The position numbers and the translations under genes are program-made. From assembly GCA_005779345.1 (NCBI GenBank), contig SXJQ01000045.1, forward strand, positions 1 to 22,170: a DNA stretch of 22,170 bases, in the 5' to 3' direction. Shown one piece after another: positions 1-7,473 of this stretch. Position 1 is the first letter of the stretch; each line of letters opens with the position of its first letter. Source of the DNA: Actinomycetota bacterium (lineage in GTDB: Bacteria > Actinomycetota > Acidimicrobiia > IMCC26256 > PALSA-610). The notes beneath the pieces are model-generated. The model did no database searches. It was not told the DNA's origin and saw only the letters and a program-made list of their open reading frames with translations.

Positions 1-1562
1 AATCTCGGCGGATCGGGCGGAGGAGGCGGTGGAGGCGGTGGAGGCGCGAGCGGCACAGGTTCCGGCACAGGTTCCGGCACAGGCTCGGGTTCCGGCACAG
101 GCTCGGGCTCGGGTTCGGGTTCGATCAGCTCGAAGCCGCCGACGAGGTCGGCCCCGACGGCACGGCCCCACGCGGCCACGATCGGCGACTCGGCCACGAC
201 GACGATGTCGCGATCGGCCGACGCCTCGAGCACCAACCCCAGAACCCGGTCCAGCGCCTCGGGCGCGAGCGCGTCGCAGACCTCGACCGTGACCGCAGGA
301 TCGCCCGCGCCGGCCAGCCAGTCGCGCACCAGCAACTCCGCGTCGTCGGCAGCGAGCGTTTCGGGCGCGAATGTCGTGGCCTGGAGGTCGAGCGCGATCT
401 CGGCCAGATGCCGTTCCAACTCCACGAGCCGAGCGTCGAGCCGCTCGTACTCGCCGGCCGCGGATTCGCCCTCGGCGTCGATCTGGCCGAGACGTTCGTC
501 GAGCGCCGCGGCCGAAGACGCGACCTCGTCGTTCCGAGGTGGCGGCGACGCGACGGCGTGGAGGCGCGATGGACCGGCGATCGCGCGCAACTCGCTCGCT
601 GGATCCTGGCCCGGGAGCCGGCCGAGGATCTGCGCAGCGCGAGCGCGCAGGTCGAGTTCGGCATCGTCGAGCTCGACCTGGCTGGGTAGCTCGGCCGCCG
701 CCAGGACGCGTCGGCGTGCGGCCTCGGCGTGCGCGACCGTGTGTTGCGCGATCGCGATGCGTTGGTCGTCGTCCGGATGGGTTCCGCCCTGCGCGACGCG
801 GACGAGCAACGTCGCGTAGGTCGAGAAGCCACACGCGTCGAGCGCGTCCTGCTCGTCGCGAAGCGCCGCCGCGAGACCATCACGGGCGGCGACCCTTTCG
901 GAACGCTTCGCGGTCCGCAGCGCATCGGCGGCGGCCTCGACCAGCGCGTGGCAGGCCTGCGCGGCAGCGACGAGGTCGGGGGCGATCACCCCAGCCGCGG
1001 CTCGCACGCGCGCCAATTCGGCACGGGCGGTCGCCAGGTCGGCTTCGGCCGCGGCCAGCTCCTCGGACGCATGGCCCGAGAGGAGTCGCGAGGAGTGGGC
1101 ACGGACCGCTTCGAGAGTCTCGAACTCCTCGGCGAGTTCGAGCACCTCGGACGCGTCACCGCGGTCGTCGTCGTGGTCGCCTCCATCGCGGTGGTCGATT
1201 GCGTCGGGCGCCGTGGGCGCCGCGCGCGCGACCTCGGCCTCGAGCCGATCCGCCTCGCGGCTCAGTGCCACGAGGAGCGCGTCGAGTTCGCCGCGGCGCG
1301 TACGAACGCGGTCGATCTCGCCCTCGACGTTCTGGCGCACGATCGCGAGACCTTCGGAGCGCGCGTCCTCCAGCACCGAACAGGCACGCGCGAACGCTGC
1401 GCGATCGAGCACCGAGTCGGCGTCGTCGACCTCGAACACGTCGAGCACGGCTTCGAGCGGTTGGCGGCTCGTGACGACCGTCAGCCGCGTCGAACCCGGT
1501 CCGGCGCTCGCCGGACCGACGGTGTCGCCACCGTGGTTCGCGATGAGATCCTCGATCGACAT
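1..1562 (-). CDS. Coiled-coil protein of unknown function, SMC-like C-terminal segment (3' end beyond window)
   Basis: The frame is open from an ATG at 1562 to the window edge, giving 520 codons with the C-terminus missing. A GGAGG lies 8 nt upstream of the ATG, and an in-frame TGA a few codons further up fixes the start. The body is Ala/Glu/Arg/Leu-rich with heptad-like stretches (about residues 75-110, 145-200, 220-300 and 355-390), so a long coiled coil is likely. After these comes a segment with DRVLGLVLEASADRDIVVVA, resembling the end of SMC/RecN-type ATPase heads. I see no Walker A or Walker B motif, so it would not be a complete ATPase. The visible protein ends in a Glu-Pro/Val-Pro repeat and a polyproline run, which could be a linker to a further domain. 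It is divergent from the GH36 gene. The function is not recognised, and the SMC-like reading is tentative. Confidence 0.8.
   Translation of the reverse strand, partial: MSIEDLIANHGGDTVGPASAGPGSTRLTVVTSRQPLEAVLDVFEVDDADSVLDRAAFARACSVLEDARSEGLAIVRQNVEGEIDRVRTRRGELDALLVALSREADRLEAEVARAAPTAPDAIDHRDGGDHDDDRGDASEVLELAEEFETLEAVRAHSSRLLSGHASEELAAAEADLATARAELARVRAAAGVIAPDLVAAAQACHALVEAAADALRTAKRSERVAARDGLAAALRDEQDALDACGFSTYATLLVRVAQGGTHPDDDQRIAIAQHTVAHAEAARRRVLAAAELPSQVELDDAELDLRARAAQILGRLPGQDPASELRAIAGPSRLHAVASPPPRNDEVASSAAALDERLGQIDAEGESAAGEYERLDARLVELERHLAEIALDLQATTFAPETLAADDAELLVRDWLAGAGDPAVTVEVCDALAPEALDRVLGLVLEASADRDIVVVAESPIVAAWGRAVGADLVGGFELIEPEPEPEPVPEPEPVPEPVPEPVPLAPPPPPPPPPPDPPR
17..125 (-). 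repeat. Low-complexity coding repeat encoding a Pro-Glu/Pro-Val tail and polyproline
   Basis: A 12-bp unit (ggcacaggttcc and variants ending in ctcggg) is repeated imperfectly from about 50 to 125. A ggaggcggt repeat precedes it at 17-46. Read on the minus strand in the frame of the coiled-coil gene, these encode alternating Pro-Glu/Pro-Val and then nine consecutive prolines. The array keeps the reading frame, so it is a protein low-complexity tail or linker rather than intergenic DNA. Confidence 0.8.
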
Positions 1563-1593
1563 GAGTTCGGCCTCCGCCGCGGTGCATCACGGC

Positions 1594-1610
1594 CGGGCGA
1601 TATCCGCCCG
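1594..1610. promoter_or_regulatory. Inverted repeat flanked by direct repeats in the divergent GH36 promoter region
   Basis: The 119-bp gap between the coiled-coil gene and the GH36 gene holds an inverted repeat CGGGCG-atatc-CGCCCG (1594-1610). It is bracketed by two copies of catcacgg at 1585-1592 and 1612-1619, spaced 27 bp start to start. The layout is that of a dimeric regulator site in a divergent promoter. No regulator gene lies next to it, and the call rests on symmetry only. Confidence 0.35.
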
Positions 1611-1668
1611 TCATCACGGTGTCGGCAACCCACTCGGCGGTCCTGAGGGTCAATCCCCGCCGAGCCTC

Positions 1669-1674
1669 TAGATT
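1669..1674 (+). promoter_or_regulatory. Candidate -10 box (TAGATT) for a leaderless GH36 transcript
   Basis: TAGATT lies exactly 7 nt before the ATG at 1682, and there is no Shine-Dalgarno sequence between them. In mycobacteria and other actinobacteria a TANNNT hexamer 6-7 nt before the first base of the start codon is typical of leaderless mRNAs. This is inferred from the sequence; no clear -35 is visible. Confidence 0.45.
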
Positions 1675-1681
1675 CCCGCGG

Positions 1682-3448
1682 ATGTCGCTCTTCGCCACGC
1701 CCGTTCGACCCCGCCTCCAGATCCATCGGCCCGGAGGTGCACGCGTCGAGGTGCCGCTGACCTCGGGCGACACCACCGTCGACGGTCTCGTCGTTCACGT
1801 CGACCTCGGCGCCGACGGGGAGCGGGGATCCGATCGCGTCAGGTGGTCGGTCTCCAATCCCGGCGCCGCCGACGTCGCGCTCGACGCCGTCCGCCTCGTC
1901 GTCGATGCCGGGCCGGCCGGCTCGTATCCCCGCATGTTCTGCAACGGCTACCAGTCGTGGTCGGAGACGAGCACGCGCTTCCTCGGCATCGACGAGGACC
2001 CGTCGCGCCATCCGCGAACCTTCCGCTTCTTCCGAACGATCCACCACGCCGATGCCGGCCGCGCGCCGGCCCGCGAGCTTCGCAGCGAAATGGTCACCGC
2101 GATCGCGTCGGGCACACCCACAACGACCCGCGTGGTCGGCTTCGTCGGTGGCAGCACGCACGAGGGAACGATGCGAGCCTCGCTCGCCGACGATCGCGTG
2201 GAGCTCGTCTGCGAGGCGTGGCTCGGTGGTGCCGTGCTCCGCGCCGGCACGACGCGGGCGCTGCACGATGTCGTGGCACTGAGCGACGACGACGATGTGC
2301 TCGTGCTCCTCGATCGCTGGGCTCACCTCGTGCGCGATCACGAACGTGCCCGCGTCGACGCCCCGTACCAAGTCGGCTGGTGCTCCTGGTATCACTACTT
2401 CCACGACATCTCCGAGACGGCGCTGCGCTCCAATCTCGCCCGGAGCGACGACTGGCCGTTCGCGGTGTTCCAACTCGACGACGGATTCCAGCCGGCGATC
2501 GGCGACTGGCTCGACACCAACGACAAGTTCGCGAGTGATCTGCCGACGATCGCCGACGCGATCCGTACCGCCGGCCGCACGCCGGGCTTGTGGATCGCCC
2601 CGTTCCTCGCGGCCCCCGACTCCGAGATCGCCCGAACTCGCCCGGAGTTGTTCGCTCGTGAAGTCGAGCGCGACGAACCGCTGACCGCGATGGTGCACGA
2701 CGTGTGGGGCGGCGCGATGTGGGGCCTCGACACGACCGATCCGGCCGCGCTCGCACACCTCGAATCGGTGGCCGCGACGCTCCGGGAGATGGGGTACCCG
2801 TACCTCAAGCTCGACTTCACGTTCTCGCCGACGTTCGACGGCCGCTACTCCGACCCGACGCGCACGCCCGCCGAGCGTGTCCGGGCCGGCTACGAGGCGA
2901 TCCGGCGCGGTGCCGGCGACGACGCGTTCATCCTCGCGTGCGGCTGCCCACTCGGTTCGGTCGTCGGTGTGGTCGATGCCATGCGGATCGGGCCCGACGT
3001 GTCGCCTTCGTGGGAGGTCGCCGCGCACGACGTGGCCTGGCCGGGCTACGAGCGGGTCGCGCCGTCCACCCGGGCCGCTTGGAACAGCACGCTCCTGCGC
3101 GCGTTCCTGCACCGTCGACTGTGGTTGAACGACCCCGACTGTCTGATGTTGCGCCACGCGGAGACCGCGATGACCACCGACCAGATCGAGGCATGGTCGG
3201 CCGCCGTCGCGTTGTCGGGTGGACTCGCGTTGGTGAGCGACGACCTGGCGTTGCTCGACCACGACGACCACGCTCGCCTCGATGATGTGATCACGATCGG
3301 GAAGGCCGCCGATGCTGCCGCGCAGCACGGGCTTCCGCCCCGCTGCGAGGATCAACTGCAACCCGGCGGCCCGCGCGTCCTGAGTGCCGCGGGCCGACGC
3401 CTCACCGCCGACCCGGCCGACCCGCACCCGGTGATCGAGAAGTTCTGA
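1682..3448 (+). CDS. GH36-family alpha-galactosidase-like glycoside hydrolase
   Basis: The 588-aa enzyme has an N-terminal beta-sandwich (about 1-210) followed by a TIM-barrel catalytic domain. Clan GH-D/GH36 hallmarks are visible: GWCSWYHYF near residue 232, FQLDDGFQ and IGDW at about 260-280, YLKLDFT with the expected nucleophile Asp378, and MRIGPDVSPSW with the expected acid/base Asp439. It should release terminal alpha-linked galactose, or a related sugar, by a retaining mechanism. There is no signal peptide, so it is probably cytosolic and acts on imported oligosaccharides. The ATG at 1682 is preferred over an in-frame GTG at 1619, because the extra 21 residues look non-coding and a TAGATT box sits 7 nt before the ATG. 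It stands alone, with no sugar transporter nearby, and converges on the pentapeptide-repeat gene 8 nt downstream. The exact sugar specificity is not determinable. Confidence 0.9.
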   Translation: MSLFATPVRPRLQIHRPGGARVEVPLTSGDTTVDGLVVHVDLGADGERGSDRVRWSVSNPGAADVALDAVRLVVDAGPAGSYPRMFCNGYQSWSETSTRFLGIDEDPSRHPRTFRFFRTIHHADAGRAPARELRSEMVTAIASGTPTTTRVVGFVGGSTHEGTMRASLADDRVELVCEAWLGGAVLRAGTTRALHDVVALSDDDDVLVLLDRWAHLVRDHERARVDAPYQVGWCSWYHYFHDISETALRSNLARSDDWPFAVFQLDDGFQPAIGDWLDTNDKFASDLPTIADAIRTAGRTPGLWIAPFLAAPDSEIARTRPELFAREVERDEPLTAMVHDVWGGAMWGLDTTDPAALAHLESVAATLREMGYPYLKLDFTFSPTFDGRYSDPTRTPAERVRAGYEAIRRGAGDDAFILACGCPLGSVVGVVDAMRIGPDVSPSWEVAAHDVAWPGYERVAPSTRAAWNSTLLRAFLHRRLWLNDPDCLMLRHAETAMTTDQIEAWSAAVALSGGLALVSDDLALLDHDDHARLDDVITIGKAADAAAQHGLPPRCEDQLQPGGPRVLSAAGRRLTADPADPHPVIEKF

Positions 3449-3456
3449 CCGATCCC

Positions 3457-4071
3457 TCAGGTGGCCCGAGGCTCGGGGAACCGCGTGAACTCGTCGTGGA
3501 GTGCGCACATCCGGTCGAAGTCGGGGTCGAGTTTCGCTTCGCGGAGATCGGCACCGCGCAGGTCGGCGCCGTCGAACTTCGTGCCGCGGGCGTTGCAGGC
3601 CCGCAGGTCGGAGTTGCGCAGGTCGGCATTGTTGAACATCGCGCCCGACAGGTCGGCGCCCAACAGGTCGGCGGCGGCCAGCTGCGCGCTCCGCAGATCG
3701 GCGCGGCGAAGATCGGCGTGGCGCAAGGTCGCGCCTTCCAGGTTGGCGGCGAACAGCCGTGCGCTCGAGAGATCGGAGCCTTCGAGGTGAGCACGCACCA
3801 GTTCCGACCGCGCCAGGTGGGCATGTGAGAGGTCGCGGTACGACAGGTTCCAGTGCGTGAGGTTCTCGTGGTCCATGCGCAGTTCCACGGCCCGATGGTG
3901 GTAGTGGCTGTGTGTCGCGCGGTCGTTGCGTCGGACCGCGGCGACGAAGCGCGTCGGCCACGAGCCACCGCGGCGCCGCAACCGGAGCGCACGATCCGCG
4001 AGCACGAACGCGGCGGTGCGGCGACCGATCTGGTCGCGGATCTGGTCGGCGAACTTGCGCTTAGCGGGCAC
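3457..4071 (-). CDS. Pentapeptide-repeat protein
   Basis: The 204-aa protein starts with GTG at 4071. Residues 1-66 are basic (rich in Arg/Lys/His). From residue 71 to 181 there are 23 uninterrupted pentapeptides of the A(D/N)LXX type, with Leu or Phe (one Ala) at every fifth position. This predicts a right-handed quadrilateral beta-helix of nearly six turns. A short tail (182-204) follows. Such proteins can be DNA mimics (MfpA/Qnr type) or protein scaffolds; this sequence does not say which. The start overlaps the end of the upstream membrane-protein gene by 11 bp, so the two are probably translationally coupled. A GAGGGG stretch just before the GTG could serve as ribosome binding site. Confidence 0.88.
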   Translation of the reverse strand: MPAKRKFADQIRDQIGRRTAAFVLADRALRLRRRGGSWPTRFVAAVRRNDRATHSHYHHRAVELRMDHENLTHWNLSYRDLSHAHLARSELVRAHLEGSDLSSARLFAANLEGATLRHADLRRADLRSAQLAAADLLGADLSGAMFNNADLRNSDLRACNARGTKFDGADLRGADLREAKLDPDFDRMCALHDEFTRFPEPRAT

Positions 4072-4345
4072 TGCCCCTCGGCGGGTCGAAGATGCGCTGG
4101 ACGAACGCCGGCCCGAGCATCCCGACGACCACCGCGCCGCCCGGCCCGACCTGATCGAACCCGTAGAGCGCGACCGCGACGACCGAGCCTCCGGCGACCC
4201 GCAACAACTCGGCGATCACGAACGGGCTGCGCCGCCAGTCGTCGGGGATGTCGCCGCGCCGAGACCGCACGACCTCGGCGAGCTCGAACAGCTCGCGAAT
4301 TCCGGCGCCGAGTGCGCCGAGCACGACGGCGAGGGTCAGGCTCAT
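4061..4345 (-). CDS. Small membrane protein upstream of the pentapeptide-repeat gene
   Basis: The 94-aa protein starts at ATG 4345, preceded by GGGGAGAGGA about 6 nt upstream. Hydrophobic stretches at about 2-16, 48-63 and 68-85 suggest two or three membrane segments with short polar loops. I recognise no family. It overlaps the pentapeptide-repeat gene by 11 bp in the same direction, a typical operon arrangement. It may anchor or partner the pentapeptide protein; this is inference from position only. Confidence 0.75.
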   Translation of the reverse strand: MSLTLAVVLGALGAGIRELFELAEVVRSRRGDIPDDWRRSPFVIAELLRVAGGSVVAVALYGFDQVGPGGAVVVGMLGPAFVQRIFDPPRGSAR

Positions 4346-4386
4346 CTCGTCGTCCTCTCCCCAAGGAGTGCCCGTATCGGGGCCGG

Positions 4387-4392
4387 ACCCTA
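4387..4392 (-). promoter_or_regulatory. Candidate -10 box (TAGGGT, minus strand) for the membrane/pentapeptide operon
   Basis: On the minus strand TAGGGT lies about 40 nt before the ATG at 4345. Transcription from it would leave a leader of about 35 nt containing the GGGGAGAGGA ribosome binding site. An identical TAGGGT on the plus strand at 4410-4415 faces the other way, so the 76-bp gap appears to hold two divergent promoters. Confidence 0.35.
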
Positions 4393-4409
4393 CCGCGAGC
4401 CGATCCCTC

Positions 4410-4415
4410 TAGGGT
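4410..4415 (+). promoter_or_regulatory. Candidate -10 box (TAGGGT) for a leaderless flavin reductase transcript
   Basis: TAGGGT ends 6 nt before the GTG at 4422, and no Shine-Dalgarno sequence is present. The spacing fits a leaderless mRNA beginning at the GTG. Confidence 0.5.
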
Positions 4416-4421
4416 GCGGGT

Positions 4422-6434
4422 GTGACGTCTGGCTTCGAACATCTGTTGGCACCCGGCGCGATCGGCCGACTGGCATTGCGCAACCGGATCCTCATGTGCC
4501 CGATGGGCGACGACCTCGGCAACGACGACGGATCGGTGAGCGACCGCCAGATCGCCTACTTCGAGGCCCGGGCGGCCGGAGGCGCCGCCTTGCTGCTCGT
4601 CGGCTCGGTCGGCGTGTCGTATCCCGCCGGAACGTTCTCCGCGAGCCAGACCGCGGCATCGCACGACGGGCATCGGCCCGGGCTCCGGCGGCTCGCCGAC
4701 CACGTCCACGCCCACGGGGCAGCCATCGCCGCACAACTCGTGCACGCCGGGCCGAACGCGCTCGCCGACATCGCCGACGGTCGTGCGATGCTCGTGCCGT
4801 CGATCCCCAAGGGACCGCACCCCGATCGACTCACGATGATGGTGACACCCGCCGAGTTGGCGCGCATGACCGAACCGTTCACGCGGCCCGGTTCCAAGGT
4901 CCACTACTGCGTCGCGACCGACGACGACCTCGCGCGCGTGATCGGCGAGTTCGCGGATGCGGCCGCACGGTGCATCGACGAAGGGTTCGACGCCATCGAA
5001 CTCCACGGCGGTCATGGATATCTGCTCGACGCGTTCCGCAGCGGCGCGTCGAACCGCCGCGACGACGCGTGGGGCGGTGGCCTCGAAGGTCGGGCGCGGC
5101 TGCTCCTCGAGACCGTGCGCGCCGTGCGCACTCGGGTCGGGTCCGAGGTGCCGGTGTGGTGCCGGATCAATGCTGTCGAACACTTCCGAGACGGTGGCGC
5201 AACGCTTACGGAGACGCTCGCACTCGCGCCGATGCTCGTCGACGCGGGGTGCGACGCGCTCCACATCAGCGCGTATGCGTCGACCGATGCCGGGCTCGGG
5301 GTGACCGAAGCGCACACGCCGAGCGAACCAGGTCATCTCGTGGCGCTCGCTGCCGCGGTCAAGCAGGTGGTCGACGTGCCCGTCATCACGTTCGGTCGGC
5401 TCGAGCCCGAGGCCGCCGAGCAGGTCCTCGCCGACGAGCAAGCCGACTTCGTCGCGATGGGCCGGAAGCTCCTCGCCGATCCCGAGCTCCCCAACAAGCT
5501 CGCCGCGGGCCGCCGCGACGACATCCGCCCGTGCCTGTACCAGTACCGCTGCATCGGCAACATCTTCGTGCGCGACTCCGTCGCGTGTGTCGCCAACGCC
5601 GCGACCGCGCGCGAGGCCGAACTCACGGTCGGGCCGACCGCGTCGCCGCGCCGGATCCTCGTCGCCGGTGGTGGGCCCGCCGGTCTCGAAACCGCGCGCC
5701 TGCTCGCCGAGAACGGTCACACCGTGGAGCTGTGGGATTCGGCACCCGTGCTCGGCGGTCGACTCGCGCTCGGCGCGCGCGCCGACGAGGTGCTCGACGC
5801 GTTCTTGGGTTGGCTCGTCCGCCAGGTCGAGCGGGCCGGCGTCGGGCTCCGCCTCGCGGCACCCGTCACGATCGATGCGGCGCGCGGCTTCGATGCGGTC
5901 GTGGTCGCGACCGGAGCGCGGTGGGGCCGTCCCGTCGGGCTCGCGGGCGCCGAACTGCCCCACGTGCGCACGCTCGACGAACTCGGGCCCTGGCTCGGAG
6001 GCCGCGAAGACCTCGACGGCCGGGTCGCGTTCCTCGGCGGCGGCAAGATCGCCCTGACGCTCGCGCTCCACGCCCGAGCGCGGGGGAACCCGGTGACGGT
6101 CGTCGAGCCGACCGGTGTCTTCGCCCCCGAGTTGGGGCTCCCGGGGCGATTCCGTCTCGTCCACGATGTCGAGACCGCCGGCGCGACGCTCATGACCGCG
6201 CATTGGACCGCGATCACCGACGGCGCCATCGCGGTCATGGTCGGCGACGCCGCCACCTCCGTGCCCGCCGACACGGTGATCGTCGCGCACGGTCCGGTCG
6301 CCGACGCTCCGCTCGCGGTCGCGTTGCGCGCCGCCGGAGTCGAGGTGCACGTGGTCGGCGACTGCCGCGAGGTCAACCGCATCGAGGGCGCGATGCTCGA
6401 TGCCGCGCGGCTCGCGGTCGCGCTCGCCGATTGA
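4422..6434 (+). CDS. NADH:flavin oxidoreductase, 2,4-dienoyl-CoA reductase / trimethylamine dehydrogenase-like
   Basis: The 670-aa protein has the three-domain plan of FadH and trimethylamine dehydrogenase. An FMN TIM barrel covers about 1-345 (N-terminal LLAPGAIGRLALRNRI). A cysteine loop lies at 371-389. A two-part nucleotide-binding region begins with GGGPAG at 416-421. His195 and His198 in HGGHGYL match the substrate-binding His pair of old yellow enzyme relatives such as YqjM. In the Fe-S loop only Cys371, Cys377 and Cys389 are present. The spacing resembles the C-x2-C-x2-C-x12-C of trimethylamine dehydrogenase, but the second Cys is Gln374. The protein probably reduces an enoyl-CoA or enone, or oxidises a related substrate; the substrate is unknown. 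An SDR gene follows after 33 nt, probably in the same operon. The GTG start is supported by the domain boundary and the TAGGGT box. Confidence 0.9.
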   Translation: MTSGFEHLLAPGAIGRLALRNRILMCPMGDDLGNDDGSVSDRQIAYFEARAAGGAALLLVGSVGVSYPAGTFSASQTAASHDGHRPGLRRLADHVHAHGAAIAAQLVHAGPNALADIADGRAMLVPSIPKGPHPDRLTMMVTPAELARMTEPFTRPGSKVHYCVATDDDLARVIGEFADAAARCIDEGFDAIELHGGHGYLLDAFRSGASNRRDDAWGGGLEGRARLLLETVRAVRTRVGSEVPVWCRINAVEHFRDGGATLTETLALAPMLVDAGCDALHISAYASTDAGLGVTEAHTPSEPGHLVALAAAVKQVVDVPVITFGRLEPEAAEQVLADEQADFVAMGRKLLADPELPNKLAAGRRDDIRPCLYQYRCIGNIFVRDSVACVANAATAREAELTVGPTASPRRILVAGGGPAGLETARLLAENGHTVELWDSAPVLGGRLALGARADEVLDAFLGWLVRQVERAGVGLRLAAPVTIDAARGFDAVVVATGARWGRPVGLAGAELPHVRTLDELGPWLGGREDLDGRVAFLGGGKIALTLALHARARGNPVTVVEPTGVFAPELGLPGRFRLVHDVETAGATLMTAHWTAITDGAIAVMVGDAATSVPADTVIVAHGPVADAPLAVALRAAGVEVHVVGDCREVNRIEGAMLDAARLAVALAD

Positions 6435-6467
6435 CCCCACCGATCACTGCAACCAACGGGAGACACG

Positions 6468-7412
6468 ATGAAACTCACCACCGGCACCACCGCGGTCGTG
6501 ACCGGCGCCGGGAGCGGCATCGGTCTCGCGCTGGCCGAGCGATTCGGACGCGCGGGCATGAACGTCGTCCTCGCCGACGTCGCCGAGGACGCGCTCGCCG
6601 CTGCCGTCGCCAAGGTCGGGGCCGACGGTGGAGCGACCCTGGCCGTCGTCACCGACGTCAGTCGCGAGGAGTCGGTCCAGGCGCTCGCCGCGGCGACGCT
6701 CGAACGCTTCGGTTCGGTTCAGGTCGTCTGCAACAACGCGGGCGTCGTGTCGCGCGCCGACCCGTGGCTCGGCCCGGTCACCGCGTGGGAGTGGGTGATG
6801 GGCGTCAACTTCTGGGGGGTCGTGCACGGCCTCCGCGCGGTCCTGCCGCATCTCGTCGCCGGCGGGGGTGGCCACCTCGTCAACACGGCATCGATCGCGG
6901 GTCTGATGCCGGGCTTCGGCGCGTCGTACGCCGCGAGCAAGCATGCGGTCGTCGCCGTGTCGGAGGACCTCCATCTCGATCTGCGGCAGGCGGCCGTGCC
7001 GGTCGGGGTCAGCGTGTTGTGCCCGGGCTGGGTGCGCACCGGCATCATGGATGCCGAACGGAACTGGCCGTCGACGCTGGGTGAAGCGCCGCCGCGGAAC
7101 GACGCGGTCCAGATCGTGACGCGCCACGTGGAGCGCGCGATCGCCGAGGCGACGACGCCGGCGGTCGTTGCCGACCTCGTTGCCGACGCGGTCGAAGCCG
7201 ACCGATTCTGGGTGCTCCCCCACGACGACTTCACGTCGCTCGCGGTCGAGCGGTGGGAACGCATCGCGCAGCGACTCGATCCGGAGCCGGCGGCCGCGGT
7301 GCCCGGTCTGCCGAGCCGCGACGAACTCATGGCCGAACTGTTGGCGTCGTTCGCCCCGAACGCCGGCCCACCGAACGACGACCCCCCGGGCGACGAACCA
7401 CCCGGCGCCTGA
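6468..7412 (+). CDS. Short-chain dehydrogenase/reductase with proline-rich tail
   Basis: The 314-aa classical SDR has the cofactor motif TGAGSGIG (12-19), NNAG (89-92), Asn114, and the catalytic set Ser142, Tyr154 and Lys158 (YAASK), followed by PGWVRTGI at about 186-193. It should carry out NAD(P)-dependent oxidation or reduction of an alcohol/ketone in the cytosol. A C-terminal extension (about 265-314) ends in a Pro/Asp-rich tail unusual for SDRs. The ATG is preceded by GGGAG at a good distance. The 33-nt gap after the flavin reductase gene suggests one transcript and possibly consecutive steps in one pathway. The substrate is unknown. Confidence 0.92.
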   Translation: MKLTTGTTAVVTGAGSGIGLALAERFGRAGMNVVLADVAEDALAAAVAKVGADGGATLAVVTDVSREESVQALAAATLERFGSVQVVCNNAGVVSRADPWLGPVTAWEWVMGVNFWGVVHGLRAVLPHLVAGGGGHLVNTASIAGLMPGFGASYAASKHAVVAVSEDLHLDLRQAAVPVGVSVLCPGWVRTGIMDAERNWPSTLGEAPPRNDAVQIVTRHVERAIAEATTPAVVADLVADAVEADRFWVLPHDDFTSLAVERWERIAQRLDPEPAAAVPGLPSRDELMAELLASFAPNAGPPNDDPPGDEPPGA

Positions 7413-7473
7413 GCCCGGCGTACCGCGCCCTGCTCCGTTGGCACGCCCCGATGCGGGATGGGAGCATGGCGCC

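Noticed and set aside
1619..1681. Upstream GTG start for the GH36 gene
   Set aside because: The added 21 residues are not family-like, and the TAGATT box 7 nt before ATG 1682 would lie inside the coding sequence.
1481..3961. Open frame of 826 codons on the minus strand
   Set aside because: It is antisense to the GH36 gene, whose catalytic motifs are clear, and has no recognisable domain.
3402..6440. Open frame of 1012 codons on the minus strand
   Set aside because: It lies antisense to the flavin reductase and GH36 genes and only its end coincides in part with the pentapeptide region in another frame. Composition is that of a mirror frame.
3926..7084. Open frame of 1052 codons on the plus strand
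   Set aside because: It is Arg/Pro-rich, crosses four better-supported genes in another frame or on the other strand, and shows no motif. Long open frames in wrong frames are expected at this G+C content.
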